Below, piece after piece: positions 27,695-36,039 of a stretch of DNA of 64,000 nt. Source of the stretch: Tunicatimonas pelagia (lineage in GTDB: Bacteria; Bacteroidota; Bacteroidia; Cytophagales; Cyclobacteriaceae); the NCBI RefSeq assembly GCF_030506325.1, contig NZ_CP120683.1, positions 1,488,001 through 1,552,000 on the forward strand, read 5' to 3'. A program made the translations under genes and the position numbers. Each line of letters opens with the position of its first letter. Positions within the stretch are counted from its first letter, which is position 1. The notes beneath the pieces were generated by a model. It was not told where the DNA came from, made no database searches, and was given only the letters and a program-made list of their open reading frames with translations.

Positions 27695-28480
27695 TTAGAC
27701 AAAAACAGTGCCCTCGAACACCATAACGGCGGGGCCTGTCATAAAGACGTGGCTAAACCCTTGGTTCTCTTCTCGTTTAAACGCAATGGTTAGCTGCCCT
27801 CCTTTGGCCTGAACCCTGATGGGGCTCACTAAATTATTGGCATGTGCTAACGCTAGCGCAACCGCCGTAATGCCCGTACCGGATGATAGTGTTTCGTTTT
27901 CTACCCCTCGTTCGTAAATTCGCATCTGTACCTGACCATTAATCGTTTGCACAAAACTAGCATTAGTGCCCTCGGGCATAAAGCGATCATCGTAGCGTAA
28001 TTTCCGGCCTTCAGTTATTACATCGTAGCCTGACAGCAATTGATTTTCGGGCAAGACTCTGACAAAATGACGGGTTCCAGTATTCAGAAAGAAGCCATCT
28101 TCGTAATCATCTACCTCAGAAACATCTGATAAGTTTACGGTAACTTGCTCCGCTTCAATGGTGGCAGTATGCGCTCCGTCGTGAGCCAGAAAGCTGGTTT
28201 CCGCGCCAATGACCCCTAAATAGTTAGCCAGATGTACAGCGCAGCGCGCCCCATTGCCACACATAGCTACTGAACCATCGGCATTGTGGTAAACCATCTC
28301 AAAATCGTAGGTAGAATGTTGGTTCAGTAAGATGATTCCATCGCCACCTACTCCAAACCTTCGGTCGCACAGCCAAGCAATAAAGTCCGTATTCTCACTA
28401 GGAAATATCGACTCACGATTGTCAAACATCACAAAATCATTTCCGGCTCCGTGGTACTTATAGAAATGAAGCGAATCCAT
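27695..28480 (-). CDS. dapF: diaminopimelate epimerase homologue with one catalytic Cys replaced
   Basis: DapF converts LL- to meso-diaminopimelate for lysine and peptidoglycan. I start at ATG 28480, where MDSLHFYKYHGAGNDFVMFD is the usual first strand; the frame continues upstream to 28510. The 261-residue length is normal. The first catalytic site is intact (MCGNGARC, Cys74), but the second, normally xCGTG, reads SSGTG, so Ser200 replaces the Cys that acts as the other acid/base. The phosphate-like and ring loops (NADGS, ERGVENET) are otherwise conserved. Activity is therefore uncertain; a paralogue elsewhere may do the job. Confidence 0.88.
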   Translation of the reverse strand: MDSLHFYKYHGAGNDFVMFDNRESIFPSENTDFIAWLCDRRFGVGGDGIILLNQHSTYDFEMVYHNADGSVAMCGNGARCAVHLANYLGVIGAETSFLAHDGAHTATIEAEQVTVNLSDVSEVDDYEDGFFLNTGTRHFVRVLPENQLLSGYDVITEGRKLRYDDRFMPEGTNASFVQTINGQVQMRIYERGVENETLSSGTGITAVALALAHANNLVSPIRVQAKGGQLTIAFKREENQGFSHVFMTGPAVMVFEGTVFV

Positions 28481-28689
28481 GCAACGATAATTAGATCGGC
28501 CAAGATACAAAAATTACCTAGGGCTTATTAAGATGATGGGGAAATTTAGAGCAAAGCAATAGTGAGCAGTATGTGAATTCGCTCAATCTTTATCAGCTGC
28601 ATACGAATGAGCGTAGTTGTACCAAGCACATCATAATCTGATATGCGCTCACAGCGGTTTTTTATCAGTGGATACTGTAGCGTGCCCGC

Positions 28690-29343
28690 CTACAATTCAA
28701 GTATCTTAGATTTTATAGCGAAGCGGATAAGCCCGATAGAATTTTTTGCCCCGGTTTTTTCCAGCAGGCTTCTTCGGTAGTTTTCTACCGTTCTTACTTT
28801 CATATCGATAATTCGGGCAATTTCGCGGGTGGTTTTTTCTTCGCAGAGTAGTTTAAGTACTTGAATCTCTTTCGGATTAAACCGCTCGTACAGCCGAAAG
28901 TCGTGCACCATCTGGTAGTCGCGCTGTAGCTTTTGGTGCATAATTTCAGAAATGCCTTGGTTGTAGTAATTGCCCCCTTCACGCACTTTAATAATTGCCT
29001 CAGCGATCTCTTTTCTTTCTGCGTCTTTGCTCAGAATACCATTTACGCCAATTTGAAGCAGCTCTTCTATAAACACTGTATCAGTAAAAAATGTAAGCAC
29101 CAGAATTTTGATGGAGGGAGACGACCGGGTTAGCTGCTTGGCCACTTCTATCCCGTCCATTTCGGGCATGTACAAATCTAAGATAATAAGATCAGGGGTT
29201 TGCCTTTCTACCAACCTGAGTAGCTCTTTGCCATCAGCGGCCTCCCGACAGCGGTCATCCGGAAAATGCTGCCTAAAAAGATGCACCATGCCTTCTCGGA
29301 AAACCGAATGGTCGTCAGCAATAATTATTTCCTTACTCGCCAT
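28690..29343 (-). CDS. LuxR/NarL-type response regulator
   Basis: The receiver domain (about residues 4-122) has the acidic pair in IIADDHSVF, the phosphoacceptor Asp56 in LIILDLYMPEMDG, and the Thr and Lys switch residues in VLTFF and LSKDA. A C-terminal LuxR-type helix-turn-helix (about 150-215: FNPKEIQVLKLLCEEKTTREIARIIDMKVRTVENYRRSLLEKTG) binds DNA. It overlaps the kinase gene by 11 bases, so it is almost certainly the kinase's partner. Confidence 0.93.
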   Translation of the reverse strand: MASKEIIIADDHSVFREGMVHLFRQHFPDDRCREAADGKELLRLVERQTPDLIILDLYMPEMDGIEVAKQLTRSSPSIKILVLTFFTDTVFIEELLQIGVNGILSKDAERKEIAEAIIKVREGGNYYNQGISEIMHQKLQRDYQMVHDFRLYERFNPKEIQVLKLLCEEKTTREIARIIDMKVRTVENYRRSLLEKTGAKNSIGLIRFAIKSKILEL

Positions 29344-30139
29344 GCATCGGAATCTTTATAGAGACGATGTTCTTCTCATCTACGTTGGTTTGATGCAAGG
29401 TGCCATTCATGATCGATACTCTAGTCTCGATATTTAGTATTCCTAACCCATTTTGTTGAGATCGCTCTCTTGCTTCCGCCCAATTGTAAGGAGTGCCATT
29501 TTCTTCAATATTGATTGCTAACTCACAGACTTGGTCTAACAAATTAACCGAAATAGTTTGAGAATTCCCGTGTTTAATTGCGTTATTAATTATTTCCTGA
29601 ATCACCCTAAATATCATTAGCGAGGTAGACTCAGGAATATACAATGTACTGGCGTTGGTAGCAAAGTGTATGTCTATTTTATGAGCAACCGCTAGCTTAT
29701 GGCAGTAGTTGCGTAAGGTATTGATAAGCCCCAATCGTTGGAGGGGTTGGGGCATTAAATCTTGGGAGATAGCTCGCAAATCGCGAATAGAATCGGTGAG
29801 CAGCCCCATACTCTCCTGAATAATGTCTTCTGTAGCTGAGCTTAGAGGGTGGGTGCGGAGTTCCGCCAAGTATAATTTTACAGTAGAGAGTTGGGCGCCC
29901 AGGCTGTCGTGAATATCCCGACTCAGGCGGCCTCGCTCTTTTTCCTGGCCTTCTATTAGTGCCTGAAGCATTTTTTGCTTCATCTCTACCTGAAGCTCGT
30001 GCTCTTTTTGCTTATGTTGGAGCGATTTTCTTTGGTAGGCGTATACAATGGAAATTATGAAAAATAATAATAGTCCCACGAAACCACTGGCAGCAAAAAT
30101 TAAGAAAGAGATATTGGTTGCGGACGCGGAAGAAGCCAT
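29333..30139 (-). CDS. sensor histidine kinase, HisKA_3/NarX type
   Basis: One transmembrane helix (about residues 11-35) leads to a coiled coil, the HisKA_3 box (EKERGRLSRDIHDSLGAQLS, phospho-acceptor His77), and an HATPase domain with IIQEIINNAIKHGN and the later Gly-rich segment NGLGILNIETRV. No periplasmic sensing domain is present, which suggests that the adjacent 7-TM protein or lipoprotein supplies the input. The gene overlaps the 7-TM gene by 40 bases and the regulator gene by 11 bases. Confidence 0.9.
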   Translation of the reverse strand: MASSASATNISFLIFAASGFVGLLLFFIISIVYAYQRKSLQHKQKEHELQVEMKQKMLQALIEGQEKERGRLSRDIHDSLGAQLSTVKLYLAELRTHPLSSATEDIIQESMGLLTDSIRDLRAISQDLMPQPLQRLGLINTLRNYCHKLAVAHKIDIHFATNASTLYIPESTSLMIFRVIQEIINNAIKHGNSQTISVNLLDQVCELAINIEENGTPYNWAEARERSQQNGLGILNIETRVSIMNGTLHQTNVDEKNIVSIKIPMHGE

Positions 30140-30768
30140 AGACCAATGCTAAAAGCTAGGTATTTAAACAGGCTAAAAAAGTTATGTAGCAACCAGTGAG
30201 TAACAAAGTACTCGTAGCCCTGCTTAGCAATGTAGTTGATAAACATAAAAGTAATCAAATTACCTGCAAAATAGCACAGTATTCCCGAATTAATCCAGAA
30301 CAAAGGGTACCGTTCAATAGCTTCTACCTCCATCCGCTGAAGAATTTGCCAATAAAATAATAGGGATGAACTAGTAAAGAAAAAGGAAGAAACTGTGATA
30401 GCTATAGTATCCATCTTGCTAATTCCGGTAATCCACAGTATATCAGCAATCTTAAACAATGTAAATACCATAACAGTGAATACTACACTTTTTTTAATTA
30501 TTTCATTGTATAGAATGCTTCGATAAAAGAGGGCGAGTATAACATATTCAATCAATGTATAGGTATGCAATATAATTATATTAACCCTCAGTAGATTGTC
30601 AAGAAAATATAAGCATAGAACGTCAACACTAAATCCAGATACTATTAGTATGATGATAAAGTTGTATGGCGCAACTATGCTTCTCGACTTATGGATAGCA
30701 ATGAAAATTGTTATCAGTGGTATGAAAGTAGTTACGTAAGAAGAATAATAGAAAATATTCTCATTCAT
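30100..30768 (-). CDS. seven-helix integral membrane protein of unknown function
   Basis: Of 222 residues, about seven hydrophobic helices can be drawn (near 5-26, 35-57, 63-85, 93-113, 120-142, 155-178 and 190-215), with short loops and a Pro/Ser tail. I recognise no family and no transport or catalytic motif; conserved-looking polar residues inside helices (Asp, Glu, Tyr in TLIEYVILALFYR) could form a signal-sensing core. It overlaps the lipoprotein gene by eight bases and the kinase gene by 40, so a role as the kinase's membrane sensor is a reasonable inference. Confidence 0.7.
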   Translation of the reverse strand: MNENIFYYSSYVTTFIPLITIFIAIHKSRSIVAPYNFIIILIVSGFSVDVLCLYFLDNLLRVNIIILHTYTLIEYVILALFYRSILYNEIIKKSVVFTVMVFTLFKIADILWITGISKMDTIAITVSSFFFTSSSLLFYWQILQRMEVEAIERYPLFWINSGILCYFAGNLITFMFINYIAKQGYEYFVTHWLLHNFFSLFKYLAFSIGLWLLPRPQPISLS

Positions 30769-31540
30769 TAGCTACCAGTAAAGAGTATTCATAACATACA
30801 GGCGGACATGGCCAAGACCTATCCGCTACTTTAGCCGGGCCAACTTCGGCAAAGCGCGCACTACTGACATCGAACTCTACGGTGGGGAGTAACTCTAGTT
30901 CTTCAATCTCATTAATTCCCATATAAAACCATAGCCCTGGCTCTTCTGCTTCGTCGAGTAGCTCGTGCAGTACCTCCTGCCCGAAGTAGAAAGCCTTCTG
31001 GCTTTTGGGGAATAGTTTTTGGTAAAAGTGAGTAAACATTTGCGCTTGATCAATGCTGATGTACGCACCATCTTTGGTGTTTACCGCAATCCCATCAGAA
31101 CCTTGAGCGTCATCGTGCCACAAAGGTGAAGCTGCGTTGCAGTTAGATGAGCAAGAAGTAGTAGCGTGCACAATAGTTTGGTTAAGTAAATCAGTTCCAG
31201 TATCATCTACCCCGGCACCTACTAACTGGTACTGCTGCTCTCCATTAAGCCCTAAGTAAAAACGTACCCCCAAGGCCGACTCTTGGTTGAGCAATTGGTG
31301 CAATCGGTCAGCCCCAATAAAGAAAGCACGGGTTTGGTTAGGATACATTCGCTGGTACTTCAACGTCATGGCTTGCCCTTCGGTAAGAGTAATAATTTCT
31401 CCTTCTTCACCCGAGAAGTTGAGCAAGGTAGCTGGCGATGGATCTAAGTTAGTCAAATCTTGAGTAGGGTCAGTAGTCTCTTGGCATGCAGCTAAGAATA
31501 ACAATAATACGGATAAAATTCTCAAATTTAAACATTCCAT
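30761..31540 (-). CDS. lipoprotein with a duplicated domain, unknown function
   Basis: The lipobox LLLFLAAC puts Cys at about 19. The mature protein contains two related modules. The first has MYPNQTRAFFIGADRLHQLL and GVRFYLGLN; the second has LFPKSQKAFYFGQEVLHELL and GLWFYMGIN. Each is followed by a C-x3-C pair (CSSNC and CPPVC) that could be oxidised or bind metal. I know no named family for it. As first gene of the overlapping lipoprotein/7-TM/kinase/regulator operon it may be the periplasmic or surface sensor. Its leader contains AACCAAT 14 bases before the ATG. Confidence 0.65.
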   Translation of the reverse strand: MECLNLRILSVLLLFLAACQETTDPTQDLTNLDPSPATLLNFSGEEGEIITLTEGQAMTLKYQRMYPNQTRAFFIGADRLHQLLNQESALGVRFYLGLNGEQQYQLVGAGVDDTGTDLLNQTIVHATTSCSSNCNAASPLWHDDAQGSDGIAVNTKDGAYISIDQAQMFTHFYQKLFPKSQKAFYFGQEVLHELLDEAEEPGLWFYMGINEIEELELLPTVEFDVSSARFAEVGPAKVADRSWPCPPVCYEYSLLVANE

Positions 31541-31797
31541 TTCGGTAAAAATTATTGGTTGTAAATTCTACAGCAACCAACATTTGGTTACTACGAGCAA
31601 AGTATTTCCAATAACCTTTAATGGAAAAGCATACTAAAGAATACAGAAAAACAGAATCGTACTAATACGTAAGAAGTGCGTACTATCCCTTACTAGCGAA
31701 GATAATACGCTTGGTTATGAGTTTAGCACACCAGGAGCAGGGTAACTCATTAGTTCAGTACCGAATAGTTAAAAGTATGGCTAAATAGAGATAAGAC

Positions 31798-32439
31798 TTA
31801 GCGTTCTAGATGGTGGCGTATTGCAAACTTTACCAATCCTACCGTGTTTTTCACCTCGCATTTTTCTAGCAAGCTATTGCGGTGATTATCTACCGTGCGA
31901 GGGCTAAGATGTAATGTGGAAGCAATTTCTTTGTTAGTCATTTCTCGACAAATGAGTTTAAGCACTTCAATTTCCCGATCAGTTAACGTTCGTAGTTTAA
32001 AAAAATCTCGCTGAAACCTATTCCGTTGAATTAGCTCATCTTGCATTAGTTGTAAAGAAGACTCGCTAAAGAAGTGTTTTCCCTTCATAACCACCTTAAT
32101 TGCATCACCAATGCACTCTTCATTCTCACCCTTCACCAAAACACCCTGTATTCCCAGCGCAATAACCTCTTGTAAGATTTCCGGATTATCGTGCATAGTA
32201 ACTACCAATACTTTAGTATCAGTATTGTGGTTGCGTAAATAGCTGATGGTATCTATTCCATCCATTTTGGGCATTTCTAGGTCTATAATAGCAACATCAG
32301 GCTGAAAGTGCTTAATGATAGACATCATTTCGATACCATCAGAGGCTTCTTTAATATGTGAATCAGGAAAAAGGCTGGTTAGATACTTGACAACCCCTTG
32401 ACGGTATAGTAGATGGTCTTCGGCAATTATTATGTTCAT
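31798..32439 (-). CDS. LuxR/NarL-type response regulator (second, unpaired)
   Basis: The 213-residue protein has a receiver domain with AEDHLLYRQG, phosphoacceptor Asp53 in AIIDLEMPKMDG and Lys in LVKGE, and a LuxR helix-turn-helix (LTDREIEVLKLICREMTNKEIASTLHLSPRTVDNHRNSLLEKC). It is clearly related to the regulator at 28690-29343. It lies upstream of the lipoprotein operon on the same strand, separated by 257 bases, and may respond to the same kinase or control that operon (inference). Confidence 0.9.
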   Translation of the reverse strand: MNIIIAEDHLLYRQGVVKYLTSLFPDSHIKEASDGIEMMSIIKHFQPDVAIIDLEMPKMDGIDTISYLRNHNTDTKVLVVTMHDNPEILQEVIALGIQGVLVKGENEECIGDAIKVVMKGKHFFSESSLQLMQDELIQRNRFQRDFFKLRTLTDREIEVLKLICREMTNKEIASTLHLSPRTVDNHRNSLLEKCEVKNTVGLVKFAIRHHLER

Positions 32440-33264
32440 GGGTAAGCGTAATCGTTTGTGTAAGTGTGCGGATGCGTAAATTCCGAAAAAATATCTGTAA
32501 TAGCCAAACTAATTACCGACAAGCTACGCACAAAGATTTGTCTAAGGTATTAGAACCTTTAAACTTATTCTCCACTTCTTTTATTAAAATAAAAATAATA
32601 TGGCTAAATGGCTAGTTCTTTTTGAATAACCTATACCATAGTGGATAGTATCTTAGTAACTATCATCTGCTTTTTTTGTTTAAGTATTTATATTTATTCA
32701 TAAACATTATGAGTATCATCGCTAAACTGCCGACTAGGTACATTGTAGCACAACTTATTCTTAGCTATATTCAAGAGTAAAGGCGTTAAAAGCAATACTA
32801 ACTACCATTAATCATGGTGCTATAACTTACATCTTAGGTGTGTAAGAAATTCTCAGAATACTGCGTAATTACCTCATTCCTTCTGAGTTTTTTAGCTCAA
32901 AAGAACGATTAAACCACTCAAAAAATCACCTATTTTCTTCCCAACAAGGTTTTATTACTGCTGATTTAGTACAGCAGCATATATTTCAGCAGCACATTAT
33001 TTTTTACCTCATGTACGTTTATGACCTCATTTACTGAATTTATATTCTTTGGCTCTGGCTATATTTGAATCGTAGGCAGTTAGCAGAACATTTAATCGTA
33101 TTGCAGATATTACTCTACAAATATTTCAAGTAAAATTCATAATAGCAACTTGTTTGCTACCTATAAGACCAGTAAAGAAAATGGGCAATTGAGTAGTCAC
33201 CAATCAGTGCCTCACCTTTAAAGATAAATTAGAATATTGTTTAGTGATGTAAAAGTTTTTCAAC
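32440..33264. other. gene-free stretch of about 825 bases
   Basis: This AT-rich gap between divergent genes holds only very short frames. It must contain promoters for the minus-strand regulator and the plus-strand exported protein. I found no hairpin, repeat array or RNA gene I could support. It is unusually long for this window. Confidence 0.5.
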
Positions 33265-33966
33265 ATGAAATTTAAAACTATTGTCCTTCTTCTGCTATTT
33301 TTGGGGATGTCTACTGCTCTTTCGGTAAGTACACTTCATCAAGTTCAGGCACAGCACATTCAGGCTGATGATATACTACTTAGCGAGAGCAAATTCTACT
33401 ACCGGATACCGCCTACTTCGGTAAATCATTTTAACATAGGAGATATTGTAGCTGCTCCCTACCAACCAAAACTGAGCATTACTTCGGCTGAAGTAACAGA
33501 GGGCAGCCTGCCCAAAGGAATGGCTCTATTTCCTAACGGCTTCATTGTAGTAGAGCAAAGTGACGCAATAGAAGTAGGAAACCACTCACTGACAATTACC
33601 ACAACTGACGTACAAGAAAACAAGACTACTACTTCTTTATCTATAGAGGTCATTAATTCCAATAATCACACTGATCGTGAAGCTGTTTATCAGATGGAAT
33701 CGCATTCTATCATTAGCAAATTAGAGGAAGGTGATATACTGGCTCAGCCGATTGATCAAGATGGTAGTATTAAAGCCGCTAAGTGGGTAATGGGTGGCAT
33801 TCCCCCCGGAACCCGACTTACTGCCAATGGTCAGATTGTAGTCACTGACCCTAAGCTACTGGTGCCTCGTATCTACAATGCGGGCATTGTGACTGTAGAT
33901 CAATTGGGAGGCGTTACATTTTTTATGGTTACCGTGCCTATTGAAGCTGGCGATGACATACGGTAA
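33265..33966 (+). CDS. small exported protein with two Ig-like (putative Ig, He_PIG-type) repeats
   Basis: A signal peptide (to VQAQ, about residue 30) precedes two modules of about 95 residues. Each has a short loop G(S/I)(L/P)P(K/P)G...L(F/T)...NG(F/Q)IVV followed by strands, resembling putative-Ig modules of surface proteins. No T9SS tail or lipobox is present, so periplasmic release is the default guess. It stands alone, with gaps of over 800 bases on both sides. The function is unknown. Confidence 0.6.
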   Translation: MKFKTIVLLLLFLGMSTALSVSTLHQVQAQHIQADDILLSESKFYYRIPPTSVNHFNIGDIVAAPYQPKLSITSAEVTEGSLPKGMALFPNGFIVVEQSDAIEVGNHSLTITTTDVQENKTTTSLSIEVINSNNHTDREAVYQMESHSIISKLEEGDILAQPIDQDGSIKAAKWVMGGIPPGTRLTANGQIVVTDPKLLVPRIYNAGIVTVDQLGGVTFFMVTVPIEAGDDIR

Positions 33967-34861
33967 TAAGATCTGACTACCTTCTCTCGTACATTTGTTC
34001 ACACAAAATATGTAGTAGAAATATCAATAAGATAAACAATAGAGCTGGTAGTTGAACTACTGCTATTGATGCCCTTCCCACCTATTCCCTGGCAGTTCCT
34101 TTCTGCTGATATACCCTTTTATCTCTATATTTCCCTTCTTTTTAGTAAAACACCTTCTAAGGGTGTTTAGCATCGGCAACACGCCCTAGTACTACACACC
34201 TGTGTTCCCAAGTTCTGTTCCGTTGTTTCCCACTAAAAATACTGAAGAACCCTGCAAATGTATTGGATACCAGTGGTACACAAGCTGGCATGTAGTTTTC
34301 TACCGGCGTGTTGCCTTGCCCACCATTGACCTGTTTTCTGATCTGAAAGTTTAATATGCAATAACCACTGCCAGCAGCTTTCCTAATTTATGTGCCTCTT
34401 GGTGCTATCCAGTGGCCAAATTATCATTTACTCAAGATAGCGAAACTCAGAACAGTAAGTATTTTACATTCATCTATCCGATATGATAATAGGAAATAAG
34501 TGCATCTCAGCAGTATTGCAAACAAAAACAGCATGTAAAATGTCTTATAATTTTATGCATGTTGTAAATACAAGCAAATATTTATTGTTTATACGATTGA
34601 GTAAAAAGACTTAATAATATTATAACATATTTTTGTTTTTTACTTATAGCAATATTCTATAAAGTCAATCTATGTATTTTGTGCCCGGCCTTAGTGCCAA
34701 ATTATTCCTAATCCTACAGTGCAATTTGCGTATTTTTCCGTTAATTAAGTGAAAATATTACGCTAGTCTTACGCCTCGCATATTCGATTTATTATTAATA
34801 AAAATTAAATATGCATATCATTGAAGTGCTTATTTTATCAATGATTCAAACCGCAAGATGT
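33967..34861. other. gene-free stretch of about 890 bases
   Basis: No convincing frame is present. The last 350 bases are very AT-rich and probably carry the promoter of the phosphorelay cluster. A long imperfect inverted repeat lies at 34175-34315, and a short hairpin (AACACC/GGTGTT) lies just before it near 34150-34168. Confidence 0.5.
34175..34315. repeat. imperfect inverted repeat, about 141 bp
   Basis: GGCAACACGCC at 34175-34185 is perfectly repeated in inverted orientation as GGCGTGTTGCC at 34305-34315. Similarity continues inward with gaps (ACTACA...GTGT on both arms). It could be a decayed miniature transposable element or a large hairpin in RNA. No coding capacity is seen. Confidence 0.45.
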
Positions 34862-36001
34862 ATGCAAAATGTACTGCTCGTAGAGGACAACATGGCCGAT
34901 GTGCGGCTTTTCCAGGAGTATTTACGAGACCTAAGGCCCTCTTATTCTATTTCTAGTACCGATAGTTTAGAAAAAGCCCGTTGCTTAGATCAAACCCTTT
35001 CTTCTAAAGTAGTGGTGGTAGATTTGTCGTTACCTGATACTGCTGGCGAAGAGACCGTAACGTTGGCTACCCAGTATTTTCACGATAAGCCTATCATTAT
35101 CCTAACCGGATTAGATGATTTAAGTTTAGCGAAAAAGTCAGTGATGAATGGGGTACAAGACTACTTAGTAAAAGGGGAGATTAACCAAACTTCATTACGC
35201 CGATCATTACAACACGCCATTGAGCGTCATAAATTGTTGCTAGAAAGCCAACGGCAGCAACAGTCGCTCATGCAGCATAACGAGCATCTTCAGCAGACCA
35301 ACGAGCGCTTACAGCAATTCACTCATATGCTTTCGCACGATATTCGGGGGCCTATTGCTAATATTTTAGGGTTGGTACAGCTAAGCGAGATGCAGCAAGC
35401 CAAAGCAGTTTCTTACACCCCAGAGGTAGAACTAATAGATAGGATTAAGACTACTGCCAGAACATTAGATCGTCATTTAAATGATATTCTATCGCTGTTG
35501 CATGAGCAAAATTCCTGGGTAATTCAGTCTTCGCTACAATCATGGGACAATATTGCTGAAGAAATCAGGATATTGTTGAACGAAAAGATTCAGACATCAA
35601 AAGCCAAAATCACCACTGATTTTGCCGCCCCTACCATTTTCTACCCCCCGTCGGTACTCAAGAGTATTATGATGAACTTGCTTAGCAATGCTATTAAGTA
35701 CCGAGAGGTGAACCGACCACTTTCGGTGCATATAGCTACCCAGCAGCTAAGCGACGGAACGTATACTCTTACAGTTAGCGACAACGGAATGGGTATTGAT
35801 TTAAAAAATCATCGCGAGAAGCTATTCATGCCTTTCCGGCGGTTTCATCCTCACATTGAGGGGAAGGGAGTTGGGTTGTACCTCATCCGTAAAATTGTAG
35901 AAGATTTAGGAGGCGAGGTTTCGGTAGAAAGTCAGATTGGTAAAGGCACAACATTTAATTTTCTCTTGCACGATGTACAACTAGATGAAGAAGCTGCGTA
36001 A
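34862..36001 (+). CDS. receiver-histidine kinase fusion
   Basis: I choose ATG 34862 because MQNVLLVEDN begins a receiver domain directly; the frame extends 17 codons upstream. The receiver (residues 1-120) has E8/D9, phosphoacceptor Asp54 and Lys104. A coiled coil leads to HisKA with His159 (HMLSHDIRGPIANILGL) and an HATPase domain (NLLSNAIKYRE, DNGMGID, GKGVGLYLIRKIVED). No transmembrane helix is seen, so it is cytosolic and fed by another kinase. It is the first gene of a probable four-gene signalling operon. Confidence 0.9.
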   Translation: MQNVLLVEDNMADVRLFQEYLRDLRPSYSISSTDSLEKARCLDQTLSSKVVVVDLSLPDTAGEETVTLATQYFHDKPIIILTGLDDLSLAKKSVMNGVQDYLVKGEINQTSLRRSLQHAIERHKLLLESQRQQQSLMQHNEHLQQTNERLQQFTHMLSHDIRGPIANILGLVQLSEMQQAKAVSYTPEVELIDRIKTTARTLDRHLNDILSLLHEQNSWVIQSSLQSWDNIAEEIRILLNEKIQTSKAKITTDFAAPTIFYPPSVLKSIMMNLLSNAIKYREVNRPLSVHIATQQLSDGTYTLTVSDNGMGIDLKNHREKLFMPFRRFHPHIEGKGVGLYLIRKIVEDLGGEVSVESQIGKGTTFNFLLHDVQLDEEAA

Positions 36002-36039
36002 TAGCTTCACTAATACATTAAATCCTAATCACCCTGTTC

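Noticed and set aside
32708-32779. Very short frame (about 23 codons) in the 825-base gap
   Set aside because: Too short and without a start signal; no family resemblance.
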